Translations under genes and position numbers: made by a program
The notes under the pieces: generated by a model
Told to the model about the DNA's origin: nothing
The model's input: only the letters and a program-made list of their open reading frames with translations
Databases searched by the model: none
From: a virus
IMG/VR virus record: IMGVR_UViG_3300007640_000340
Location: 1-20,311 of that record
Length of the DNA: 20,311 bases
Direction: 5' to 3' (one strand)
Shown here: positions 7,054 to 15,892 of the stretch, one piece after another
Layout of the letters: every line of letters starts with the position of its first letter
Numbering within the stretch: position 1 is the stretch's first letter

Positions 7054-8813
7054 TGGCTGAAGAACAAGGAAGAATATCTCGTTTTTTATCTGCGTTAGGA
7101 GGGCCATTCCGTCGTAAAGAATCCCCAACACCAACCATGCCACTTTGGACAAGTGGAATCCAAGAACCTGTGATGGCTCAAGGAATTACAATTCCAGCAC
7201 TTTACGCAGTGAGTAATGAATCACTTATTCTTCGTACAGTTCTTGCGAAACTACGCCAAGAAATGTTTCGTCGTGGTTATTATTGGGAAAAGAAATTTGC
7301 ACGCAAGTGTACTGTATGTGATGAAGAATATCAAAGCGAAGTAGATGCCTGTGCAGAATGTGGGGGTGAGGTTCGTAAACCCGACAATGACGAACTGACA
7401 TACTCAAAATGGCTTCTTAAACAAGAAAATAGCATGGAGCAATCTTTCATTCATGTGCTTAATGAAATAGAAAGTGACCTCAATGTTGTAGATGACGCTT
7501 TCATGATTCTTGTTAAGGAGTATTTTATTGACCCCGAATCAAAAGAAGTCGTCTTTTACAGGGTAAAAGAAATAATTCGTGGTGACCCCATATTCATGCG
7601 TATTGTCGCTGACAAGCGTGGTGTTCGTGGTGGACGCTTCAAGATATGTCTTATTCATCGTGATGAAGTCAAAACACACGCTGAAGATGACACATGTGAA
7701 CACTGTGGTGCCGAACTGCATGATGTACATTATGTAAACATGGCTGGTAGTGGTAAAACGCAATACTTTGCTGAGGGAGAGGTTCTTCATGTAAGTAAAT
7801 ACAAACCCTCAAAGTTGTACGGTCGCTCACCTGTAAATACAATGTGGCGACAAGCCATGACTTTGACAGCGATGGATAATTACATTTACACTGCATATCA
7901 AAAGCGAAGGATGCCGAAAGGAATTGTATCAGTCACTACAGATAATTTAGAATCAATGAAGTCTTTTTGGAAGGCCGTTGATGAGAAAATGGAGCGTGAC
8001 CCACACTACATTCCAAAAGTTGGCATTGAATCGGCTACAGGTCGTGGTGGTGTAAATTGGATTAAATTCATGGACACTTTAGAAGAGATGCAATATATTG
8101 CAGTTCGTGATGAAATTCGTAATCGTATGGCCGCTTACTACGGAGTATCGTCTGTATTCATGATTGATAGTGGTAAGTCGGGTGGATTAAACAACGAGGG
8201 TATGCAAATACTTGTTACCAACCGTGCAGTTGAATTTGGACAAAAGGTGTACACTGAGGTTTTGTTTCCACGCCTTCTCAAACAACTCAGTGTGAATGAT
8301 TGGAAATTAACACTGTACCCTAACGAGGAAGAAGATGAAATTACTCGTTTGCGTCGTGACTCCGAAGAACTCAATGTAGCACAACGGATGGCTCAACTTG
8401 GCTTTATGCCCGAACTCATTGAGGATACTGCTAACCGTGATATTCGGTTTACTTACAAGCGACCCGAACCTCAACCACCGCAACAAGGTGCACCTCCGGG
8501 CGGTATGCCTCCGGGCGGTATGCCTCCGGGCGGTATGCCTCCGGGCGGTATGCCTCCGGGTATGCCTATGGGGATGCCTCCCGGTGGAGGGCCACAAATG
8601 CCTCCACAGTTGGCTCAACAGATTATGCCTCCACCTCAACCCGGCGGTCAAGGCGTAGGACTCCGTAATCGTGGTCCTGCGGCACCTCAGCGAAGAGGAA
8701 GCATGGGTAGCGGTGCGCCGTTTACAAATGTTCAACAGCGTGGGCCGCAACCGTCCATGCAACAAAACATAAGCAATGCACTTTTGGACGCAAGACGGCC
8801 TCGTGGTCAATAA
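7050..8813 (+). CDS. Portal protein with two zinc-ribbon insertions and Gly-Pro-Met repeat tail
   Basis: 587 residues. Forms the dodecameric ring at the unique head vertex through which DNA enters and leaves. ATG 7050 overlaps the previous stop; ATG 7053 follows and is better spaced from GGAGGG. The portal-like core includes GEVLHVSKYKPSKLYGRSPV (about 252-271), a long central helix and the MAAYYGVSSVFM segment. Two metal sites are inserted: C87/C90 with C101/C104, and C200/H203 with C216/C219 (DDTCEHCG). Residues ~465-540 are a collagen-like run of GGMPP repeats followed by Pro/Gln-rich sequence, probably disordered and perhaps tail or capsid facing. The family assignment rests on the core pattern, length and position downstream of terL. 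Confidence 0.88.
   Translation: MMAEEQGRISRFLSALGGPFRRKESPTPTMPLWTSGIQEPVMAQGITIPALYAVSNESLILRTVLAKLRQEMFRRGYYWEKKFARKCTVCDEEYQSEVDACAECGGEVRKPDNDELTYSKWLLKQENSMEQSFIHVLNEIESDLNVVDDAFMILVKEYFIDPESKEVVFYRVKEIIRGDPIFMRIVADKRGVRGGRFKICLIHRDEVKTHAEDDTCEHCGAELHDVHYVNMAGSGKTQYFAEGEVLHVSKYKPSKLYGRSPVNTMWRQAMTLTAMDNYIYTAYQKRRMPKGIVSVTTDNLESMKSFWKAVDEKMERDPHYIPKVGIESATGRGGVNWIKFMDTLEEMQYIAVRDEIRNRMAAYYGVSSVFMIDSGKSGGLNNEGMQILVTNRAVEFGQKVYTEVLFPRLLKQLSVNDWKLTLYPNEEEDEITRLRRDSEELNVAQRMAQLGFMPELIEDTANRDIRFTYKRPEPQPPQQGAPPGGMPPGGMPPGGMPPGGMPPGMPMGMPPGGGPQMPPQLAQQIMPPPQPGGQGVGLRNRGPAAPQRRGSMGSGAPFTNVQQRGPQPSMQQNISNALLDARRPRGQ
8493..8564 (+). repeat. Tandem 15-bp repeat encoding GGMPP (4 perfect copies plus a shortened one)
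   Basis: The unit cctccgggcggtatg occurs four times without mismatch (8493-8552), then once without ggc (8553-8564). It codes for a Pro-Pro-Gly-Gly-Met run in the portal tail. Perfect nucleotide identity implies recent expansion by slippage or recombination, so copy number is likely to vary between related viruses. Confidence 0.97.
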
Positions 8814-8860
8814 CCTTCTTAAACACAAGTGTCATGAGAGAAACATAGCAGGGATTAAAC

Positions 8861-9211
8861 ATGGACTTATTGAAAATGCACCCAATGGCCCGAAAAATGG
8901 AACAAGCGCAAAAAGCATTCATCAGTGCTTTGGAAACTGGTGATGGTAATTTAGCAAAGCAACATTTGACAGAAGTACAAAAATTAAGTGATTTCCTTGC
9001 TGATGATTTGAGTGGAGAAATTGCCAAGTCGGATGTTGTTACACCTCAAGGACCACGAGATATTTTTGCAGGTGGAGTTCCAGTCGTTAAGATGGAACGC
9101 AAAAAACAAGCAAACCCCATTATTGAAGGCCAACGACTCGGCTTTATGTCATCTTCACAACACAACACCAACTACAAACGCAGTGCTGGAAGTTACGGTC
9201 GTAAAGTTTGA
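8861..9211 (+). CDS. Small helical protein, unknown function
   Basis: 116 residues from ATG 8861, preceded by AGGGATT. The N-terminal half is a helical hairpin (MARKMEQAQKAFISALETGD, then LAKQHLTEVQKLSDFLADDL); the C-terminal half is polar and basic, ending SAGSYGRKV. There are no cysteines, signal peptide or catalytic motif. It sits after the portal with a 47-base gap, and its TGA stop is fused to the binding site of the next gene (TGAGGTG). The position suggests a head-assembly or connector-associated protein. I do not recognise a family. Confidence 0.75.
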   Translation: MDLLKMHPMARKMEQAQKAFISALETGDGNLAKQHLTEVQKLSDFLADDLSGEIAKSDVVTPQGPRDIFAGGVPVVKMERKKQANPIIEGQRLGFMSSSQHNTNYKRSAGSYGRKV

Positions 9212-9220
9212 GGTGTTACT

Positions 9221-9565
9221 ATGACCGAAGAAACTTCAAATGCTGAACAATTGATTGGTGTTCTCATCAATAAAATGGAGTCTATGGACTCAAATTTAAT
9301 GCTTTTGAAGGCTGAAAATGATGCTTTGAAGCGTCTTGTCAACAACCCTCAACGACTTCTCCGTAAAATGGGTCTTGTGTCAGTAAACACACCATTTACC
9401 GAAGATTTGCTTAATGACCCATTTCGTGGAGATATGGAACTTGAAAGTGGTACAATCTTAAAAAGTCAACCAAAAGTTGGCTCAATGAGTAATGAGGATA
9501 TTCACAGTATGTCGTGGGAAGAAATTCACGAAATTGCACAAAACGCAAAGGGGGCTACACAATGA
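9221..9565 (+). CDS. Small coiled-coil protein with C-terminal motif shared with the scaffold
   Basis: 114 residues; ATG 9221 is preceded by GAGGTG overlapping the upstream stop. Residues ~8-40 form a coiled coil (VLINKMESMDSNLMLLKAEN). The C-terminus, residues 90-113, reads SNEDIHSMSWEEIHEIAQ.., closely matching the last residues of the protease-scaffold protein (STQDLANMGWDEVHSLAQ..), with S, D, M, W, E, H, A and Q identical in register and both ending (K/R)GA. This suggests both proteins dock to the same partner in the procapsid, such as the capsid or portal protein. A scaffold-like or internal head protein role is inferred. The next gene overlaps by ATGA. Confidence 0.85.
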   Translation: MTEETSNAEQLIGVLINKMESMDSNLMLLKAENDALKRLVNNPQRLLRKMGLVSVNTPFTEDLLNDPFRGDMELESGTILKSQPKVGSMSNEDIHSMSWEEIHEIAQNAKGATQ

Positions 9566-10155
9566 AACCAAGACCAGTTAGCAATGAATACATTTCAAAA
9601 GCCATTGAATTAGAACAGCGACTTGAAGCATTGGAAATTTCCAAAGCAAAGTGTGACTGTAAAGAAGGTGAATGTGACTGTAAAGACTGTCCTAAGTGCG
9701 GTTCAAAGATGAACAAGATGGGTGGCTGTATGAAGATGGGTTGCGGTGGTAAAATGGAGAAAGCCGAGCCGGGATTCACAGCAGAAAAAATCTCCAATGT
9801 TAATCCTTCATTCCATGCTGAATCGGGTGGACAAACCAAGAGTGGTTACTTTACTACAAACGGAAAAACCATTGAAACCGAAGATGCTCCTAAGAATAAA
9901 AAGGCTAAAGAAACAACCAATATGCAACAACTTGGTTCTCGTATGAACCCTCACGAGGGTAGCGGTGTTGAGCGAGAGGACACGGCTGGCGACTCCAAGC
10001 CTTTGAAGAAGGCTAATCGCAAAACAGCCATGCGTGAAGAAGGGGGGCCAATGATTTGCGGTCTTTGTGGAGGTACTGAGCGTAGCGGTTGTCAATTACC
10101 CCAACACGGTGGTATGGATTTGTTTGCTTGCCCGGATTTTAGGCCGCTCCGTTGA
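9562..10155 (+). CDS. Cys-rich putative zinc-binding protein, unknown function
   Basis: 197 residues from ATG 9562, which overlaps the upstream stop and follows GGGGG. Residues 1-28 are helical (EYISKAIELEQRLEALEISK). Residues 31-61 hold eight cysteines (C31, C33, C38, C40, C43, C46, C56, C61) in CDCKEGECDCKDCPKCG followed by a Met/Gly/Lys-rich stretch. The middle is polar and probably disordered. A second cluster lies at the C-terminus: MICGLCGG, then SGCQLPQHGG and a final ACPDF. Multiple zinc sites are likely; redox or metal-sequestering roles cannot be excluded. Its stop precedes the giant gene by 13 bases, with GGTGAT between them. Confidence 0.75.
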   Translation: MKPRPVSNEYISKAIELEQRLEALEISKAKCDCKEGECDCKDCPKCGSKMNKMGGCMKMGCGGKMEKAEPGFTAEKISNVNPSFHAESGGQTKSGYFTTNGKTIETEDAPKNKKAKETTNMQQLGSRMNPHEGSGVEREDTAGDSKPLKKANRKTAMREEGGPMICGLCGGTERSGCQLPQHGGMDLFACPDFRPLR

Positions 10156-10168
10156 GGGCGGTGATAGC

Positions 10169-13100
10169 GTGAACGACCACTTCTATGTATGCGGTAATGA
10201 ACTACTGAAATCATTGAATGACGGTCTTGACCTTCGCACAGCGGCGGCTGAATACATTCTCGCTTTTGAGAATCTTGACCATACTCCTTCCGAGCCGTTG
10301 TATAAATCATTGAAAAATACTGCTGATATAATTCTCAAAGACGAAGAGGATGCGGCTACGAAAGTAGATGATGATACTTACGAGTATCCCGAAGGAGAAG
10401 GTTATCTTTTTGCACAAACTCATACTCACGGTGAGCCTACAAACCATGTATGGAAAGATGGATTACAAACATCAGTAAATCCAAAATTTGCTCATGCAAT
10501 GTGGCCTTACTACCAACCACCCAGTGGCAAGCATCCATACCAACGCCACCACTTTCCTTTTCATGAAATCAATTATCCCCTTCTTCGCACCAACGCTGTT
10601 ACAGGTGACCCTCATTATGTTCGTATGCTTCGTGCTTGGGCACTTGCTGGTCATGGTAAAAGAGAAAAAGAAATGGAAAAGAAATTCTTTGACAAACTTG
10701 GTAAAAAACACCCTATGGTTGCAGGTTATCAAAAAGAAAAAAGTGGTAAGAAAGTAAACATTATTGGTGATACACGACCTTCGGGTACACTTCACCACCA
10801 TCAATATGATTTGTATGACCGTGATTACTTTCGCTGGTTAAAGAATAACTCCAACCGTCAAGAAGAGTTGTTAGCAACAGGAATGTCCAACGAAGAAATG
10901 AAAGAGCAATTGCGTCAAGAACACTTTGAAGACCGAGCGGCTATGTGGGAAAACAACGATACTACACTGAGTGACTCTTACGAAGAACATCCAAATCGTC
11001 TTGGTCATCTTGGTTATATGCTCGGTCTTGAATGGCTAAGTCCCGAAGAGCGTTCAGCCGTAATGCAACACATAAATGAGAAAGGTCTTGATGACCATGA
11101 ACTGATTACTCTCCCCAATGGGGAAAAGATACCATCTGCTCGTATCAAATATAACGCTCTCATGCGTATGACTCCCGAAATGAATTGGGCTATTCGCCCA
11201 ATGACACACATGGGCCGAAACGCTCACTACCATCAAGAAGACAATGATAATGATTACACTAAGGGAGAAGAAGGTATGTTCTTACAACAAGGGCTTGGTA
11301 CTCTTGCCCACGAACCGTTGGAAGAATTTGACGGTGTTTCTATTGCTTCTCATATTCTTAGTCGCATAAAAGAAAATTACGGTACTGAAAAGCGTATGCG
11401 GTATCTCCCTCGTCTTAACATTCACAAAGAACCAATGAAGGAACTTCAATATGATGAATTACTTGATGCGTCAAGAAGTCATTTCAAGGGTAAACAAAAT
11501 TTAGAAAAGGTAAGGATGAGTAAAGATGACCTTCTTTATTTGGCTGGTTATGACCCAAAGACACGGGAATTGATGAGCGAGCATCCTATTCATGGTAAAC
11601 TGGATGAACCCATTGTAGATGCTGGAATGATTGACTACATTGAGGCTGTCGCTAAAATGCGGTCTTCACTTCATCGTCAAATAAAAGACATTCGCAATCA
11701 TCGTGCATTCTTTACTTCACCCTTTGGCCCACACCCCGATGAAGAAAAGCCCGAATACTGGGAAACAAGTGCTGATAATGATTTTACTTACGGTCCGGGT
11801 CATTTTTGGAGTACACCGTTTCAAAGTACAGGTGGAGCAGGAATGTCTTACGCCACATACATGGAGATGCTTCATGCGACACACGCTCAAGAAGATGGTT
11901 CAACACCGTTTATTGAAAGCAAGGATGATACAGGTGAAAACTTCTTTGAGCCAAATATGATGAATAAAACTCTCGCTAATCACTTCATGCCGTTGAGGTC
12001 AAAAATCATAGGTCAATACCAAGAAAAAATGAAAAAGGTGAACACAAAAGAAAAACAATTTGTATCTGCTGGAAAGGGTTTTGTTTACCGAAATGAGGCT
12101 GAAACTCTTCAAGAAATGCTTTCACCATTCGGTGTTTCAAAGAAACATCCTCATCGTGAAGGCACTACAAACAAAAACAACATCACTGAACACAAGTCTT
12201 CACTCAATCCTCAGTACGAATACGCTATACGACACATGACGAAAAATGAGCGAGATAGCAAATTTGGTACCCACCTTCAACCCCTTCAATTCCCACATAC
12301 TGTAATTCCTAATTATCACATTGGCGGCAAAACTGGTTATGGTGCGGCACCTTCCGATAGTAACCTTCACCGTAACGCCCAACTTGCTCATTTTGTAGAA
12401 ACATTAGGAGGTCGTATGTATCACCCTCACACCCCCGCTAAAAAATCCATGCAAAAGCCAAGCGATTTCATACGAGGGGATGAATCAACCAGCGGTGGTA
12501 TGTCTCGTGATGAGTTTACAGACTTTATGAGATGGGGAAGCGGTACAGGGTTTTCTTTCAAGTCACTCAAAAATAAAGTTCTCAATAACAAAGATATGAA
12601 CCATACGATGACTGCTATCACTCAAGCGTCAAAAATACTGGGTACACAAGACCCGAAGGAGATTCTTGAATACCTTACTCACGGTGACCACGAAGAACTA
12701 AACCGTGCGTTGTTGGGTCGTGAAATCGGAGAATTTGATACCAATAAATTCAATATCGGGATAGACAGTATGAAAGCCAGTATGAATACTGAGATTCAAA
12801 ACAAGAAAAAGAATCAAAAAAGTAAAACCACAATGACCACTGATGAAAAAGATGTGGTGTCACGCTTTTTACAATTTGGTGGTATGATGCCCGCTTCTCA
12901 AGAAGAAAGCGAGTTGAATACCAATCTTGAAATGATGAATCAGCAATTGATAGATACGCCAGTTGAGCAACGAGGCGAACTGATGCAACAAATTCGTGAC
13001 ACAACTGAACAACTTGAGCGTGTACAACAAAAAATGAACAAAAAGAAGCAATCTTCTCATTGGGAAAAAGATGCCAATCGTACACATACAATTTTCAGCG

Positions 13101-15877
13101 GCCATCGTAAAACAATTGCCGAGGTAGCACGAGATGTTATACTACCAAAATATCTTGAGCATGACCCAAATGCCTTTGACCCAAATGACCCGAAAACATT
13201 CCTTGCAAATCATCACCAACTTATGCGTGACGCTCAACGCTACATCGCATCTGTGCCTCATTCAGTACATGGTATAACAACGACTAATTATGGCATAGAT
13301 GATGCAGTAAAACCAACAAAACCTTCACAAAATCCATTACACGCTACGGTAGGTAAGCATTTATCCACAGATGGAAAAATGATTGATGGTAACATGAGCG
13401 TGGATGAAGTGCTTAAAATTCTCAATATAGAAAAGACCCCTGTTGCTAAAGAAAAAGCACGAGAACTCATTAACGCTTCTAATGAAGCCAATACACCTTT
13501 GTTCGCATCAACTATCAAAGACATTTTACTTAGCGGAAAAATTCCAAACATAGATGCTATCAATCTTAATCAATTTACAGATGAAGAAATCATGAGTAAG
13601 CCCGAAGAAGAATTAACAGATGAAGAACGCTTCTTTCGCCATGCACGAGAAAATGGTTATCATAAAGCCATGAATCACTTTCAACAACAAACCGATAACA
13701 AGCAATGGAAAGGGCACCACTCTCACGCTATACCTCGCTATTTGGCTATGAAACTCAACCCACAACAATTTGATTTTTCTATGACAGCGGCAGGCGTAGG
13801 AGCAATAAGTGGAGATATACACAATGCAAAAGGATTCAACAGTAAATCATTGGCTCGCACAACGAACACAACGAAAAACCATCTTGATACCATCGTTCAC
13901 TTTGACCCTCGTGTTATGGATGATGAAGAAGGTATTTTTACTCCCGGTGAAGACTTTTCGGAAACAGCAGGATTTGGACAACGACCTGTAGGTGCGGCCA
14001 CGCCTGCTAATACTGCTTTGACTGACCACTTTGACAGTGGTGCATGGCATCACGGATATGAATTGACACCAACGGTTGGTGCTGAGTTTGATGCTGAGGG
14101 GAATATATTCGCAGGCTCAAATGTTAGTACAGGATTGTATCACAGTGTACCTCAAGAACTTACTGAAATGGTGCATGGAAAGGAAATAGCAAATCAAGTG
14201 TACGCAAACGCCCCACCGCCAAGAAACCCTTCCAACGCTCACCAAAGTATGAATCTTGAATCGGCTGACACAGCGAGTGACAATATGTACACCATAGCGG
14301 CCAGTGAGATGACTGAACTTATCACATCACTTCTTGACCCCGATATTATGCTTACAAAGAGTGATGATGCAAAATGGAGTCCACCTGTTCGTCCTATGCA
14401 CCGTATCTTTGAGATGAGTGACTTAGAACATTTGCGTGGTTTCAGCGGTTCATGGGTAGTAAGTAAGTGGTACGATGGAAAGCGTCTTGTTATTGTAAAC
14501 AAAGATGGGGAAATTACAGCGTATGACGAAGGTGGTAGAAAGAAAGGTCTTCGTAAAACCACGAAAGAGGCTCTTGAAAAGATGAACGATAAGAATTACA
14601 CGCTTGACGCTATACTTGGTGAAGAGGAATTACATATCATTGATATTATCAATTACGATGATAACAATGTGGCTGAGATGCAGATGTTTGAGCGATTAAA
14701 GATATTGCGCTCACAGTTTGATAGTCAAGAACATGTTATCGTTCCCGGCCCACATGATACTCGCATGACGGATGATGAAGGATTGGAAGAGGCTGTAAAG
14801 AATCTTAAAGAAGACCACGATAACATTCTCCTTCGTGATAACAAATCAACATACATGCGTGGAGAACGCCGCCATCCTAAGTGGGTGTTATATCGTGATT
14901 CTCGTGATTTCAACTTCATAGTTCTTGACCGAAGAGGCAAAGGCCCATACACATACCAACTTGGTGCTGGCCCCATTCTTGAAATAGAAGGACTTGGAAA
15001 CCGAGCAGTAGAGCATAAAGGAGAACATTACATGGATGTAGGTACTGCACACAATCAAAAGAAGGTCTTCAAGGTTGGAGATGTTGTTCGTGCATCTATT
15101 ACAGGTATCTCAAAGAAGAACCGTAAGAATCGCCCTGTGTACAATGTACAGTTCAAAGAATTGGAAGGGGAGGGCGAAGGAGAAGGTGCGGCAAGTACAG
15201 AATCTCTTGACCTCATGACTAAATCATTTCCTCCTATTCTTATTCCGCACGATATTGAAATCTCGGACTCACAAATTCAAATCGTGTTGAAGGGAATTGA
15301 CACAGTAGTGTATGAAATGGAAGAATTGAACGATACATGGGTACTACATTCTCCTACAAGCACAATGGGTGCTTTAACAAAAACTGATTACCCAGTAATT
15401 CTTTCCGAAAGCCTATTCCCGTTTTGGTCGTCTGTTGCTCCTTTGTTAGTAAAGGGGTACTTGAGGAAGGCTACAGAAGTGGATATGCCAAAGAAACCTA
15501 CAGATGAGCAAATGGAAGAGGGAAGTGCGGGTATTCTTGAAGATGATGATGAGGAGCGATTACTCAAACCTAATAATACCAAGAAGGCGTTAGAAATTAT
15601 TTCACGAGCATTGGATAAAATTTCCAAAGAAAAGATGACTTGGACAGGTCCGAAGGGATTGGGTATAGATGTAGGTACACCGCAAGAATCACCTCGTGGC
15701 CCCACACAACTTCGCAATGAGTCCACACTCCCCGATTTTGACGGTGAAAAGAAAATTACCGATGAAACAAAAGAGAAGAAAAAAGAAAGACTGAATCACA
15801 TTCAAGTGCAAACTGACGAGGGTGAAAATTTGTCTATAGACTACGATAATGACCAGCCTTTGTTATCTCGCTCTTAA
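10169..15877 (+). CDS. Giant protein (1902 residues) with internal degenerate ATP-ligase-like domain
   Basis: GTG 10169 with GGCGGTGAT just upstream is the likely start; the frame is open further upstream but that overlaps the previous gene. Residues ~1-1380 are unrecognised: His/Trp-rich N-terminal third (THTHGEPTNHVWKDG), and a coiled-coil or charged region around 930-960 (QQIRDTTEQLERVQQKMNKK). Residues ~1405-1665 align with the nucleotidyltransferase plus OB fold of ATP-dependent DNA ligases: motif I-like SKWYDGKR (1432-1439), III-like AILGEEE, IIIa-like LHIIDIINYDD, IV-like DNILLR (1551-1556), V-like PKWVLYR, then an OB-like segment (GDVVRASITGI). The catalytic lysine position is Trp, with Lys one residue early, and motifs IV and V are also altered. 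The ~237-residue tail is charged. It is located between portal and protease, where minor-head or ejection proteins usually lie. Confidence 0.88.
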   Translation: MNDHFYVCGNELLKSLNDGLDLRTAAAEYILAFENLDHTPSEPLYKSLKNTADIILKDEEDAATKVDDDTYEYPEGEGYLFAQTHTHGEPTNHVWKDGLQTSVNPKFAHAMWPYYQPPSGKHPYQRHHFPFHEINYPLLRTNAVTGDPHYVRMLRAWALAGHGKREKEMEKKFFDKLGKKHPMVAGYQKEKSGKKVNIIGDTRPSGTLHHHQYDLYDRDYFRWLKNNSNRQEELLATGMSNEEMKEQLRQEHFEDRAAMWENNDTTLSDSYEEHPNRLGHLGYMLGLEWLSPEERSAVMQHINEKGLDDHELITLPNGEKIPSARIKYNALMRMTPEMNWAIRPMTHMGRNAHYHQEDNDNDYTKGEEGMFLQQGLGTLAHEPLEEFDGVSIASHILSRIKENYGTEKRMRYLPRLNIHKEPMKELQYDELLDASRSHFKGKQNLEKVRMSKDDLLYLAGYDPKTRELMSEHPIHGKLDEPIVDAGMIDYIEAVAKMRSSLHRQIKDIRNHRAFFTSPFGPHPDEEKPEYWETSADNDFTYGPGHFWSTPFQSTGGAGMSYATYMEMLHATHAQEDGSTPFIESKDDTGENFFEPNMMNKTLANHFMPLRSKIIGQYQEKMKKVNTKEKQFVSAGKGFVYRNEAETLQEMLSPFGVSKKHPHREGTTNKNNITEHKSSLNPQYEYAIRHMTKNERDSKFGTHLQPLQFPHTVIPNYHIGGKTGYGAAPSDSNLHRNAQLAHFVETLGGRMYHPHTPAKKSMQKPSDFIRGDESTSGGMSRDEFTDFMRWGSGTGFSFKSLKNKVLNNKDMNHTMTAITQASKILGTQDPKEILEYLTHGDHEELNRALLGREIGEFDTNKFNIGIDSMKASMNTEIQNKKKNQKSKTTMTTDEKDVVSRFLQFGGMMPASQEESELNTNLEMMNQQLIDTPVEQRGELMQQIRDTTEQLERVQQKMNKKKQSSHWEKDANRTHTIFSGHRKTIAEVARDVILPKYLEHDPNAFDPNDPKTFLANHHQLMRDAQRYIASVPHSVHGITTTNYGIDDAVKPTKPSQNPLHATVGKHLSTDGKMIDGNMSVDEVLKILNIEKTPVAKEKARELINASNEANTPLFASTIKDILLSGKIPNIDAINLNQFTDEEIMSKPEEELTDEERFFRHARENGYHKAMNHFQQQTDNKQWKGHHSHAIPRYLAMKLNPQQFDFSMTAAGVGAISGDIHNAKGFNSKSLARTTNTTKNHLDTIVHFDPRVMDDEEGIFTPGEDFSETAGFGQRPVGAATPANTALTDHFDSGAWHHGYELTPTVGAEFDAEGNIFAGSNVSTGLYHSVPQELTEMVHGKEIANQVYANAPPPRNPSNAHQSMNLESADTASDNMYTIAASEMTELITSLLDPDIMLTKSDDAKWSPPVRPMHRIFEMSDLEHLRGFSGSWVVSKWYDGKRLVIVNKDGEITAYDEGGRKKGLRKTTKEALEKMNDKNYTLDAILGEEELHIIDIINYDDNNVAEMQMFERLKILRSQFDSQEHVIVPGPHDTRMTDDEGLEEAVKNLKEDHDNILLRDNKSTYMRGERRHPKWVLYRDSRDFNFIVLDRRGKGPYTYQLGAGPILEIEGLGNRAVEHKGEHYMDVGTAHNQKKVFKVGDVVRASITGISKKNRKNRPVYNVQFKELEGEGEGEGAASTESLDLMTKSFPPILIPHDIEISDSQIQIVLKGIDTVVYEMEELNDTWVLHSPTSTMGALTKTDYPVILSESLFPFWSSVAPLLVKGYLRKATEVDMPKKPTDEQMEEGSAGILEDDDEERLLKPNNTKKALEIISRALDKISKEKMTWTGPKGLGIDVGTPQESPRGPTQLRNESTLPDFDGEKKITDETKEKKKERLNHIQVQTDEGENLSIDYDNDQPLLSRS
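14381..15163 (+). other. Ligase-fold domain within the giant protein
   Basis: This segment encodes residues ~1405-1665 of the giant protein. The order and spacing of motifs I, III, IIIa, IV and V plus an OB-like C-terminus follow the ATP-dependent ligase/capping superfamily. The nearest form of motif IV/V, DNILLRDNKSTYMRGER..PKW, resembles bacterial/phage LigD-type EG(V/I)xLR...Y..G.R...W. Catalytic residues appear substituted: Lys to Trp in motif I, Glu-Gly to Asp-Asn in motif IV, and motif V lysines to Leu/Tyr/Arg. The segment between III and IIIa is unusually short. Confidence 0.75.
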
Positions 15878-15884
15878 CGAGCAG

Positions 15885-15892
15885 TATAAATA
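15885..15892 (+). promoter_or_regulatory. Putative archaeal TATA box (TATAAATA) for protease-capsid operon
   Basis: TATAAATA lies in the 39-base gap after the giant gene. Its centre is about 28 bases before ATG 15917, so initiation at the usual archaeal distance would fall at or just before the start codon. The next gene has no Shine-Dalgarno sequence (tccttgattcaATG), which fits a leaderless transcript. No clear bacterial -35 lies upstream. Base purine-rich BRE is not obvious. Confidence 0.6.

Noticed and set aside
9514-9561. Upstream start of the Cys-rich gene
   Set aside because: It overlaps the coiled-coil gene's well-supported C-terminal motif; ATG 9562 has a GGGGG site and the usual ATGA overlap.
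10067-10168. N-terminal extension of the giant protein to 10067
   Set aside because: It would overlap the Cys-rich gene in another frame, while GTG 10169 has a good GGCGGTGAT site.
14239-14562. Reverse-strand open frames such as 14239-14562 and 7539-7790
   Set aside because: They lie opposite strongly supported genes and show no motif, start site or coherent composition.
14381-15163. An independent active DNA ligase gene
   Set aside because: It is in frame inside a longer uninterrupted ORF without its own start, and the canonical lysine and other catalytic residues are altered.
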